35,937 nt of DNA from Thermomicrobiales bacterium (GTDB lineage: Bacteria; Chloroflexota; Chloroflexia; Thermomicrobiales; UBA6265). The DNA lies in NCBI GenBank assembly GCA_020853615.1, contig JADYYO010000016.1, positions 1 to 35,937 on the forward strand. The letters run 5' to 3'. The position numbers and the translations under genes are program-made. Shown here one piece after another: positions 5,891 to 14,500 of the stretch (position 1 is its first letter; each line of letters starts with the position of its first letter). The notes under the pieces were generated by a model, which saw nothing but the letters and a program-made list of their open reading frames with translations, was not told the DNA's origin and searched no databases.

Positions 5891-8147
5891 CGGGCGCGGC
5901 TGCCAGCGCGGCCATCGCCTCCTCGCGGCGGATCACGACCAGGGTCAGATCGTCCGGGCGCGCCCCGGCCTCCGCGGCGAGGGCGACGAGGCGCTCGAGC
6001 TTGGCCGCCGCGTTGTGCGCTCCGTCGAGCCGCGCGGCGACGCCGGCTGGATCGAGCTGGAGGTCGGGGCGCGCGTCGGGCAGCCCGTCGCTGTAAAGGA
6101 CCAGGGTGTCGCCCGGCTGCACCATGGCGACCCCGGCCCGATACGCGGTCTCCTCCTGCACGCCGAGGGGCAGCCCCCGCTGCCGCAGCGGCTCCACCTC
6201 CCCGTCCCGCCGCTGGATGAGCGCCATCCCATGCCCCGCATCGACGTAGGTGAGCCTCCCCGTAGCCGGGTCGAGGCTGGCGTGGAAGAGGGTGATGAAG
6301 CTGTCCGACTGGACGAGGTCGGGGTAGAGGACGCGATTGACCGTGTCGATGGCTCCGGGTAGCGGCGCTTCCGCCAGTGAGCGCAACGCGGCGCGCGCCG
6401 TCGCCGTCAGGAGCGAGGCGGGGAGCCCTTTCCCCATGACGTCGCCAAGCGAGACGCGGACCCGGCCATCTGGCGTGCTGACCCAGTCGAAGAAGTCGCC
6501 GCCGACCTGGCGCGCGGGGAGGCAAATGCCGGCAAAGTCGTAGCCGGGGACATCGGGCGCCGCCTGCGGCAGGAGCTGCGCCTGCACCTTGGCGGCTCGC
6601 TGAATCTCCGCCTCGAGCTCGGCGTGCAGCCGGTCGCGCTCCTCTTGCAGGAGGATCTGCTCGGTGATGTCCCGGTTGCTGCCGACGAGGCCGATGATCT
6701 GGCCGGCAGCATCGCGCAGCGGCGCCTTGGTGGCCAGCACCCAGCGCTGGTTGCCCATGACGCTCTGCCGCTCCGGCTTGTTCAGCATCGGCTCCCCGGT
6801 TGCGAAGAGCCGCTGCTCATCGGCCAGATACTCCCGCGCCAGCGACTCCGGGAAGAAGTCGGCGTCCGACTTGCCGATGGCCTGCTCGGGGTCGGCGATG
6901 CCAAGCGTCTGCGCCGTGGCCTGGTTGAGCCGGATGAAGCGCGATGCGGTGTCCTTGACGTAGACAGGGTCGGGGAGATGCGCCATCACCGCCTTCAGCA
7001 GGTCCCGCTCCCGGGCCAATGCCTCCTCGGCGGCGCGGCTGGCCGTGACATCGGTCTGGATGCCGACAAAGTGGGTCAGGACGCCCGCCTCGTCGCGCAC
7101 CGCCGCGACGCGCAGCTCGACCCAGTAGGGCGTGCCGTCCTTCCGATAGTTGAGCAGGGTTTCGGTGACGTCGCGCCCGGCCGAAATCCCCTCCACCAGC
7201 CGCTGGAGCGGCGCCGGGTCAGTGCCGGGACCGCGCAGGAACCCGAATTCGCGGCCGATCACCTCCTCGCGGGTGTAGCCGGTCATCGCCTCGAAGGCCG
7301 GGTTGACGTCGACGATCCGGCTGTACGGCAAGGTCGTGTCGGTGATGACGACGCCGTTCGGGGCAGCGGAGACCGCCCGGTTGCGCAGCCGCAGCGCCTG
7401 CTCCGCATCCCGCAGCGCCGTGATGTCGTAGGCGATGGAGGAGACGGCGACGACGCGGCCGCTCGTGTCGAGCACCGGCGAGACCGAGACGGAGGTGACG
7501 ATGCGCCGGCCATCCCGCGTCATCCGCTCGACTTCGACATTCCGCAGGCTCTCGCCGCGCCTGACCCGCTCGAGCGCCGGGCTGATGGTGTCCTTGCCCC
7601 CGGGCGGCACGAGCATCCTGATCGACTCGCCGATCGCCTCGGCCGTCGTGTAGCCGTAGAGTCGCTCGGCAGCGGGGTTCCAACTGACGATCACCCCGTC
7701 GAGGTCGGAGCCAATGATGGCGGCCGGGCTCGAGGTGACGATGCTGGCCAGGCGCGCCCACGCCGCCTCGGCGCCGCTCCCTTCGTGCAGACTGCGCAGG
7801 AAGACGACAAAGCGGGGGCCGGCATCGGCCGTTTCCGGCAGGAGCGACGAGGCGATGTGGACTGGAATGCGGATATCGTCCTCCCGCCGGACTTCGCCCG
7901 TCACCCACGTCTGGTCGATGCGCGGTGGCCACGACTCGAAGATCTCCGCGGCCGGGCGCTGGAGAAGCTGGTCACGCGAGGAGCCGAGCAGGCCGAGCGC
8001 CTGGGCGTTGGCATCGAGGCAGCGCCCGGTCTCGTCGACGACGAGCACGGCGTCCGGCGTAGAGGCGAGCAGCATCCGATAGGCGGCGGCGCCGTTCACT
8101 GGGGCAGACGCTTCTGCCAACCGGGCCGGGGCGTCGATCTCATGCAT
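5865..8147 (-). CDS. Four-PAS, SpoIIE/RsbU-type PP2C serine phosphatase with a degenerate LOV domain
   Basis: This 760-residue soluble protein probably dephosphorylates an RsbV-like antagonist in response to a signal. Four PAS domains (about 22-125, 130-250, 258-375, 385-500) are followed by a short coiled linker (EERDRLHAELEAEIQRAAKV) and a PP2C-type SpoIIE domain (about 530-745). Metal-site motifs are VGGDFFDWV (Asp551, Asp554), LGDVMGKG, DAGHG, LYSDGLPDAR and PDDLTLVV. PAS3 is closely related to LOV photosensors: it keeps LNYRKDG (Asn333) and HFVGIQTDVT (Gln364), but the photoactive Cys position is Phe301 (GREFGFLRG) and the second flavin-binding Asn is Val343 (YWVEL). So it may still bind a ligand but should not form the Cys-flavin adduct. 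No membrane segment is seen. It converges on the RsbV/RsbW pair. Confidence 0.92.
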   Translation of the reverse strand: MHEIDAPARLAEASAPVNGAAAYRMLLASTPDAVLVVDETGRCLDANAQALGLLGSSRDQLLQRPAAEIFESWPPRIDQTWVTGEVRREDDIRIPVHIASSLLPETADAGPRFVVFLRSLHEGSGAEAAWARLASIVTSSPAAIIGSDLDGVIVSWNPAAERLYGYTTAEAIGESIRMLVPPGGKDTISPALERVRRGESLRNVEVERMTRDGRRIVTSVSVSPVLDTSGRVVAVSSIAYDITALRDAEQALRLRNRAVSAAPNGVVITDTTLPYSRIVDVNPAFEAMTGYTREEVIGREFGFLRGPGTDPAPLQRLVEGISAGRDVTETLLNYRKDGTPYWVELRVAAVRDEAGVLTHFVGIQTDVTASRAAEEALARERDLLKAVMAHLPDPVYVKDTASRFIRLNQATAQTLGIADPEQAIGKSDADFFPESLAREYLADEQRLFATGEPMLNKPERQSVMGNQRWVLATKAPLRDAAGQIIGLVGSNRDITEQILLQEERDRLHAELEAEIQRAAKVQAQLLPQAAPDVPGYDFAGICLPARQVGGDFFDWVSTPDGRVRVSLGDVMGKGLPASLLTATARAALRSLAEAPLPGAIDTVNRVLYPDLVQSDSFITLFHASLDPATGRLTYVDAGHGMALIQRRDGEVEPLRQRGLPLGVQEETAYRAGVAMVQPGDTLVLYSDGLPDARPDLQLDPAGVAARLDGAHNAAAKLERLVALAAEAGARPDDLTLVVIRREEAMAALAAAPATPERSSR

Positions 8148-8159
8148 CCGCCGGCCGCC

Positions 8160-8669
8160 TCAGGACCAACGTGACGGCAACGACGAGCAGGCGAACCCGT
8201 CACCGGATGGGTCGAGGTTGAAGGGGTCGCCCGGCGCCTGGTCGTAGACCGTCTGCGCGTCCTCCTGATACTCGAAATCGATGCAGTCGATGTCCTCGAC
8301 CCCCTCGTCTTCGGGCGCTGGCGTCATGGCGCCCACCCGTGGCGGCCCATCTCCCGGATCGAGCTCCCTCTCGACCGAAGCCTTCTCGGCCCGCGCTTTC
8401 GCGGCCGGGGCGACGATCGGCGTCTCGCAGGCGATGCCGTCGAGGTCGACATCAAGCCCATGGGGATCGCTCGGATCGGCATCGAGCGCGGCCTGCGCCT
8501 CGGCCTGGTCGGCGAAATCACTGCAGGTCAGGTCGCGCGGCGCCTCTGCAGCCTGCGCGAGGGACGCGGAGCCGGGGCGCGGCTGCTCGCCCGAGGGGAT
8601 ATCCATTGTCCCTTCACTCGCCAGGAGGCCGAGGAGCAACACCGCGATAACGAACCCGTGCATCGGCAC
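8160..8669 (-). CDS. Secreted protein with two Excalibur-type Ca-binding repeats
   Basis: This is a 169-residue exported protein. A hydrophobic N-terminal segment (FVIAVLLLGLLAS) acts as signal or anchor. Two copies of an Excalibur-like module follow: the first runs from TCSDFADQAEAQAALDADPS to LDVDLDGIACE, the second from DCIDFEYQEDAQTVYDQAPG to LDPSGDGFACS. The D-x-D-x-D-G-x-A-C loop resembles EF-hand calcium ligands; the second copy has a weaker loop. Each module has a Cys pair, probably a disulfide. The start may be GTG 8669 or ATG 8663; neither has a strong Shine-Dalgarno. It ends 12 bases before the phosphatase gene on the same strand and may be co-transcribed with it. The role is unknown; Excalibur domains are often on extracellular proteins. 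Confidence 0.75.
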   Translation of the reverse strand: MPMHGFVIAVLLLGLLASEGTMDIPSGEQPRPGSASLAQAAEAPRDLTCSDFADQAEAQAALDADPSDPHGLDVDLDGIACETPIVAPAAKARAEKASVERELDPGDGPPRVGAMTPAPEDEGVEDIDCIDFEYQEDAQTVYDQAPGDPFNLDPSGDGFACSSLPSRWS

Positions 8670-8990
8670 ACTCGCTCATCCGAACCACGACCTCGTGGCC
8701 GCATTCCTCACGCCGCGCGAAGCGCCGGCTGAGGCGCTCCTTCTTAAGGAATATGCCACGTTTTACGAATCATGGAAATGCGGCGCGGCCGGAAGCTGCG
8801 TCCAGGTGCCGATCGCCATGCGCCGCACAATCCTCATCCCCAGCCCTTCTCCCTGTGCGCAGGGAGAAGGGAGCTTGTCGCGAGCAGTACTGCCGGCAGG
8901 GGCCGGGTTTCCGGTGGGGCATACAGGGAGAACGGGTAGAGTAGGACTGACCCTTGGACGAAAACCACGCCGAGGAGCGACGAGGCCGCG
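8670..8990. other. 321-bp intergenic gap with one hairpin repeat
   Basis: No gene is seen. The gap lies between the Excalibur gene and the hydrolase gene, both on the minus strand. It contains a perfect inverted repeat at 8844-8871 (CCCTTCTCCCTG, TGCG loop, CAGGGAGAAGGG), and a related CAGGGAGAA-GGG half-copy at about 8928-8937. An AT-richer patch at about 8740-8775 could hold the minus-strand promoter for the Excalibur gene, but no clear -35/-10 pair can be called. Confidence 0.6.
8844..8871. repeat. Perfect 12-bp-arm hairpin repeat
   Basis: The arms CCCTTCTCCCTG (8844-8855) and CAGGGAGAAGGG (8860-8871) flank TGCG. It looks like a dispersed intergenic palindrome. A terminator role for the minus-strand hydrolase gene (ends 8991) is possible by position, but there is no T-tract on either side. 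Confidence 0.7.
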
Positions 8991-9701
8991 CTAGGTCAGC
9001 GAGCGCACGACCTCGATCCCGTTGAGGGCCATATGATAGAGGAAGACCTGGTGGAAGAAGTCGCCAGGATGGGGCATGACTCCGGCCGCCTCGGCCTCGG
9101 CAACGGGGAGATCGTAGGTATCGACCACGTTGGCGGGTACGATGACCGACATCCCGTGGACGTTGCGCGCGTTGTGGCGCAGCCGCAGGTGCATCGCGAG
9201 CTGGTAGACGCAGAGGTCGGTGCAGTCGCCGACGACGATGGCGGTACGCAGCTCGGGGTGCGCGTCGAGCCAGGGATCGAGCTCGGTCTCGAGCGCCGAG
9301 TGGAGCGAGTTCTTCTCCATGATCGTGAAAAGGTCGGCGAAGGGGAGCGCCTTCAACTCCGGGACCGTCTCCGCCTCGACCGTGCCGCGCACGCAGTGGA
9401 CAGGCCAGGAGTCGAACTCGGGCGCCTCCGGGTGATGAGTGTCCTGCGTCAGGACGAAGTGCCGGACGCCGAGGGCGTGCGCGCGCGTGAAGAGATCGAC
9501 GGCTGGCTCGACCAGCGCGCCGACGCGGGGCGAGGAGAGGTTCCCCTGGGTGCAGAAGCCGACGAGCAGGTCGGTCGAGAAGATGGCCGTCGTCGCCGGG
9601 TCGATCGCCTCGGCGAGCGGCCGGGGCTGGAGCTGGGCGTGCCAGTCGGTAATGAATTCGGGCGCCTCGACGGGGAGGGCAGGGGCCACGGGGAGTGACA
9701 C
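8991..9701 (-). CDS. Isochorismatase/nicotinamidase-family cysteine hydrolase
   Basis: This 236-residue cytoplasmic cysteine hydrolase has the family Asp-Lys-Cys triad: Asp44 (IFSTDLLVGF), Lys130 (IMEKNSLHSAL) and nucleophile Cys164 (VGDCTDLCVYQLAMHLR). The conserved TQDTHHPEAPEFDSWPVHCV segment fits nicotinamidase-like members, where a D-x-H pair helps bind metal, so nicotinamidase (nicotinamide to nicotinate, NAD salvage) is a reasonable but unproven guess. Related amidases share these features. The start is GTG 9701, with GAGAGGAG 7-8 bases upstream on the minus strand. It stands alone, with a repeat element upstream. Confidence 0.85.
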   Translation of the reverse strand: MSLPVAPALPVEAPEFITDWHAQLQPRPLAEAIDPATTAIFSTDLLVGFCTQGNLSSPRVGALVEPAVDLFTRAHALGVRHFVLTQDTHHPEAPEFDSWPVHCVRGTVEAETVPELKALPFADLFTIMEKNSLHSALETELDPWLDAHPELRTAIVVGDCTDLCVYQLAMHLRLRHNARNVHGMSVIVPANVVDTYDLPVAEAEAAGVMPHPGDFFHQVFLYHMALNGIEVVRSLT

Positions 9702-9802
9702 AGAAGAACTCCTCTCTCAGAGATGGGCTGATTTCAGGTCGCTGGCGCTCGTCGCGCCGGGCCTCTCCCATGAGGATACGCCGGATGGCCAGGAACGGGC
9801 CG

Positions 9803-9936
9803 TCCCGATCGTAGGGGCGACGCCGGCGCCGCCCGGGCCGATCCGCCGCGACCGCTGATGATGACAACAGCGTTGCCAGGAGGTAACGGCCTAGCAGGGG
9901 AGGCGGGCGACACTTGTGTCGCCCCTACGATCGGGA
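9803..9936. repeat. MITE-like inverted-repeat element, copy 2
   Basis: The perfect 19-bp terminal inverted repeats are 9803-9821 (TCCCGATCGTAGGGGCGAC) and 9918-9936. The 17-nt centre TGACAACAGCGTTGCCA (9862-9878) matches the centre of copy 1 with changes that weaken its symmetry. It fills most of the 256-bp gap 9702-9957 between the hydrolase gene and the secreted-protein gene. Confidence 0.85.
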
Positions 9937-9957
9937 TTCCAGCCTGAGGGGCGGCCC

Positions 9958-11418
9958 TCACCCGCCGCTGGACGTTGGCGGGTGGATCACGCGCGGCGTT
10001 GGCGTGGGCGGCGCGCTGGTAGCGGCGGTCGGCGAGGGTGCAGGCGTCGAGGTCGGCGGAGGCAGCGTCGGCTGGGCCTCCGGCACCTGGACCGGGATGG
10101 TGTCGGGCACGGGCGTCTCGGTCGGCACCGGAATCGGCGTCGGCGTGACGGCGGGGGGTGGTGATGGCGACGGCGCGGTCGGGGCCGGCGTCGCCGTGGG
10201 AAGCGGCGTGGCGGTCGGCAGCGGCGCAATGGTCGGCGCTGGGAGTGGCGCCCAGGTGGCGGTCGGCGCGGGAGCCGGCTCCATGACCGGCGGGACGCTC
10301 CCTTCCGGCGCCGGGTTGGCGAGGCTCAGGTCGTAGAGCGCCGTGCCGATCGTTTCGACATCGCGGCGAGGGTCGCCGGCGGGCGCGACGCCGGTCACAG
10401 CGAAGAGGAGCGGCCCGCTGCTCAGGTAGAGGGTGAACTCGGTGCCGTTGACCGCCGGCCCGGAAATCGCGGCGCGGCTCTCCCCGAGGTCGAGCGCCGG
10501 GGCCGGGTTCAGCTTCATGCCGCGCGCCCGCGCATCGGCGAACAGGGTGACGGCATCGGCGGCCGCGCGCGCCTCGCCGAACTGGGAGACGCTGACATCG
10601 ACCCAGCCGGCGCTGCCCGGTTTGGCATCGCACGCGAACTGCCGGTAGACGCCGCCGAGCCAGCCGAGATCGCGCAGCGTCGCCTCGGCGTCGGCGAGCC
10701 CGGCCAGCCGCTCGACGATCCCGGCCGCGTCGAGGTCGCCCTGGCCGGCGACGCGGAAGCAGTCGGCATCGGCGAGGGGGAGGGACTCGGGGAGATAGGT
10801 TGCGGCGCTCTGGGTCAGGAGGACGGGCGTCGGCTCCCCGATCGCCCGCGCGAAGATGCCCCGCGCGATGCGGTCGGGCGCGGCGGCGGGGGCGCCGGTG
10901 GCCGAGGTGGCGCTGACACGGAGGAGGAGCGGCCCCGAGCGGGTGAAGAGGGTGAGGTCGTAGCCCTGCGGCGTGTGGCCGTCGATCGCCCGCGCCTCGT
11001 CGCCGATGTGGCCGAGGTTCGGGATCTCGCGCTCGCCGAGGACCGCCGCGCGATCCTCGAGGAAATAGGGGAGCGCGGCGGCGGCGTCCTCGGCGCTGGC
11101 GAAGCGGGTTAGGCTGATGTCGACGGTCGCCGCCGGGGCGTCGCCGGGCGTCTGGCTTGCGCTCTGAAAGAGCTGGAAGATGTTCTCCTGCCAGCGCCAT
11201 TCGGCCAGGAGCCGGGCCGCATCGCCGGCGTTGGCGAAGCCGGTCGCCTGGTCGGCGAGCGGGCGAGCGCGGTTGTCGACCTCCACGAATCCGGGCCCGA
11301 TCTCCTCGGCGGTCGGGAGGAGATCGCGCAGCGAGCGCTCCTGCGCGACGGCGATGAATGCCGGCGCAAGGCCGGCGAGCAGCAGCGCGAGGAGGGCAAT
11401 CGACACGACGAGACGCAT
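9958..11418 (-). CDS. Secreted protein with a duplicated domain and a Pro/Thr-rich tail
   Basis: This is an exported protein of 486 residues and unknown function. The signal peptide is MRLVVSIALLALLLAGLAPA, cleaved near AVAQ. The body has two related halves. In half 1, VDISLTRFASAEDAAAALPY is followed by GYDLTLFTRSGPLLLRVSAT. In half 2, VDVSVSQFGEARAAADAVTL is followed by GTEFTLYLSSGPLLFAVTGV. Each half ends in a similar helix (DRIARGIFARAIG; DVETIGTALYDLSL). Half 2 carries two cysteines (DADCFRV, QFACDAK). From about residue 375 the chain is a low-complexity Pro/Thr/Ala tail with PTATP-like repeats, likely extended. There is no LPxTG motif or C-terminal membrane helix. ATG 11418 has AGGAG 7 bases upstream. 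I do not recognise the family. Confidence 0.8.
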   Translation of the reverse strand: MRLVVSIALLALLLAGLAPAFIAVAQERSLRDLLPTAEEIGPGFVEVDNRARPLADQATGFANAGDAARLLAEWRWQENIFQLFQSASQTPGDAPAATVDISLTRFASAEDAAAALPYFLEDRAAVLGEREIPNLGHIGDEARAIDGHTPQGYDLTLFTRSGPLLLRVSATSATGAPAAAPDRIARGIFARAIGEPTPVLLTQSAATYLPESLPLADADCFRVAGQGDLDAAGIVERLAGLADAEATLRDLGWLGGVYRQFACDAKPGSAGWVDVSVSQFGEARAAADAVTLFADARARGMKLNPAPALDLGESRAAISGPAVNGTEFTLYLSSGPLLFAVTGVAPAGDPRRDVETIGTALYDLSLANPAPEGSVPPVMEPAPAPTATWAPLPAPTIAPLPTATPLPTATPAPTAPSPSPPPAVTPTPIPVPTETPVPDTIPVQVPEAQPTLPPPTSTPAPSPTAATSAPPTPTPRVIHPPTSSGG

Positions 11419-11507
11419 GGGACGGCTCCTGATCCTCGGGGCGCGGGTTCATATGCAGGAACGCGCGACCGGCAGGAGGGGTGTCGGAGGGCTCTGGTTG
11501 GCCCCCT

Positions 11508-14500
11508 CTACCCGTTCGCGGCCGTTGCGGAGCGTCGCCGCACCCCGCGTCGGCGCGCGCCGGCATAGCGGGCGGCCGGCAGGGAGAGGGTGAAGGTGGA
11601 GCCGACCTCGGGCATCGACTCGACCGTGATCGTGCCGCCCATCTGCTCGGCGAGCCGGCGGGCGATCGCCAGCCCCAGCCCGGCCCCGCCGTAGCGGCGG
11701 GTGAGGTTGCCGTCGACCTGGCGGAACTCCTCGAAGATGTGCGGCAGCGCCTCCGCGGTGATGCCGATCCCCGTATCCCTCACCGCCACCTGCACAATGC
11801 CGTCGACCGCGTCGGCGGCGATGCTCACCGCGCCCCGCTCGGTGAACTTCACGGCATTCCCCGCCAGATTGAGCAGGATCTGCCGCACCCGGTCCGGGTC
11901 GCCGAGCGCCGGGGCCAGCGCGGCCGGGATATCAATCTCGAGGCGCAAACCCTTCACGGCCGCCTGCGGCGCGATGTCCTGCCGCACCTGCTCCACGATC
12001 TCGCTCACGTCGACCGGCTCGGCCGCCAGCTCCAGCCGTCCCGCCTCCATGCGCGACAGGTCGAGCATCTGCTCGATCAGCCCCATCATGCGGGTCGCCC
12101 CCTGCCGGATGGAGGTCAGGTCCTCCCGCTGCTCCGTCGTCAGCGACGCCGGCGGCCCGAGGAGGAGGAGATCGGCATAGCCGAGGACCGCCTGCAGTGG
12201 CGTGCGCAGCTCGTGGCTCATCATCGAGAGGAAGAGGCTCTTGGCGCGGGTCGCCGCTTGCGCCGCCTCCAGCGCCCGCCGCAGCGACTGCTCGAGCCGC
12301 TTCCGATCGGTCACGTCGCGCAGCGCCGAGATCATTGCCTGCCGCTCGCCCTCGATCTCGATGAAGTCGGAGCGGACCTCGACCTCCCGCTCGGAGCCAT
12401 CCGCTCGCCGCACGCGCAAATCGTAGGTGCGCCGTGAATCGGGCCCGGCGAAGCTGGCGCGGTAGGTCGTCACGGCCGCCTCCCGCTCCCCCTCCGGCAT
12501 GACGACCGCGAAGCTCTGCCCGACCAGCGCCGCCGGGGCGATCCCGTAGAGCTCACCGTAGGCGGGGTTGGCCGCCAGGATGCCCCCCTCCGGGTCGGTG
12601 AGGACCATCGCGTCCTGGGTGCTCTCCCAGACGCCTCGCAAGCGCGCCTCGCTCTCGAGCAGCGTTGCCAGCGCCTCCACCCGCTCGGTGACGTCGTTCT
12701 GGATGCCGACGAAGTGCGTGAGCGCCCCCGCCTCGTCGCGCACGCCCGCGATATGCAGCTCATTCCAGAAGGAGGAGCCGTCCTTGCGGTAATTGAGGAT
12801 CGTCGCGGTAACGTCGTGGCCCCGGGCGATGGCGTCGCGGATGCGTAACTTCACCGCCCAGTCGGTGAAGGGACCTTGCAGGAAGCGGCAATTGCGACCG
12901 ATCACCTCCTCCCGCCCGTAACCGGACATCGCCTCAAAGGCGGGGTTGACATCGATGATCGGGTTGTCGGGCCGGCGCGCATCGGTGATGACAATGCCGT
13001 TGGTGGCGGCGGCGATCGCCCGGTCGCGGATGCGCAGCGCGCGCTCCGCCTGCCGTAGCGCCGTCATATCGCGCGCGATCGAGGCGAGAGCGACGACGTC
13101 CCCGGTGGTGTTGCGGATCGGCGAGAGGGAGAGGGAGACCTCGACGCGGCGGCCGTCGCGCGTCAGCAACTCCGTCTCGACCCCCTCGATGCTCTCTCCG
13201 GCATGGACGCGATCGGCCATGTGGGAGAAGTCGTCGAAGCGCTCTGGCGGGCGCAGCATCGTCACCGGCTGCCCGATCGCCTCCTCGGCGGGATAGCCGT
13301 AGAGCTTCTCGGCGCCCCGGTTCCAACTGGCGATCGTCCAGTCAAGAGTGCAGCTGATGATGGCGTCTTCGGCCGCCTCGACGATCGCGGCGAGGCGCGC
13401 CCGCTCCTCCTCGGCCCGCACCCGCTCGCTGATATCGAACAGGACCCCGTGGAAGCCGACGATCGCGCCGGCCTCGTCGCGAATCGGCACTGACTCGTCG
13501 TGCACCCAGATGTAGCTGCCGTCCTTGCGCCGGTAGCGGTATTCGATGCGCAGCGGCCGGCCCTCGATCAGGGCCAGCCCATCCTCGTCAGCGACCCGCG
13601 CCCGGTCGTCCGGGTGCACCTTCGCCAGCCAGTGCGTCTCGCGCGCCAGCAGCTCCTTGGGTCGGTAGCCGGTCAACGGCTCGAGGTAGGGGCTGAAGTA
13701 GAGGGGCGTCTGCAACTGGTCATTCGCCTGCACGTAGACCAGCGCGGGCAGATGCTGCACCAGATCGCGGTACTTCGCCTCGGAGACGCGCAGGTCGCGC
13801 GCCAGCCGCTTCCGCTCGGTCACGTCCTGGAAGACGACGGAGAGGCCGTTCGGCGAGGGGTAGGCGCGCCCCTCGAACCAGGTGTCGAGCGGCTCGTAGA
13901 AGACCTCGGCCGACGCCGCGACCCCCTCGGCCATCGCCCGGTGGTAGATGTCATAGATGACCGTCTCGACGGTGGGGGGGAACGCCTCCCAGATCGAGAC
14001 GCCGAGCAGATCCTCACGCGACCGGCCGAGCATCCGCTCGGCGGCATCGTTGACATAGGTGAAGCGCCACGCCCGGTCGAGCGCATAGAAGCCGTCGGTG
14101 ATCCGCTCCAGCAGCTCCTGGCTCCGCTCGTGCGCTGCGGCCAGCTCGGCCTCTGCCAGTTTGCGGTCGGTGATATCGCGGGCGATCGCCGAGCTGGCGA
14201 CGATCTCGCCCGCCTCATCGCGAACAGGGAAGACGGAGAGGGAGATATCGAGCCGCTGCCCGTCCCGGACCTGGCCCGAAAGCTCCAGCTTCTCGACGCG
14301 CTCGCCGGCGCGCACCCGCTCCAGCAGCGTATCGAGCAGCGGCGCGAGATCCGGCGGCGTGAGGAGCGCCGCCGGCTGCCCGACCGCCTCGGTGGCGGTG
14401 TAGCCGAAGAGCCGCTCGGCGGCGGGGTTCCAGTCGGTGATGACCCCAGCGAGCGTCGTGCCGACGATCGCATCGGGGCTCGAGGTAACGATGGCGGCCA

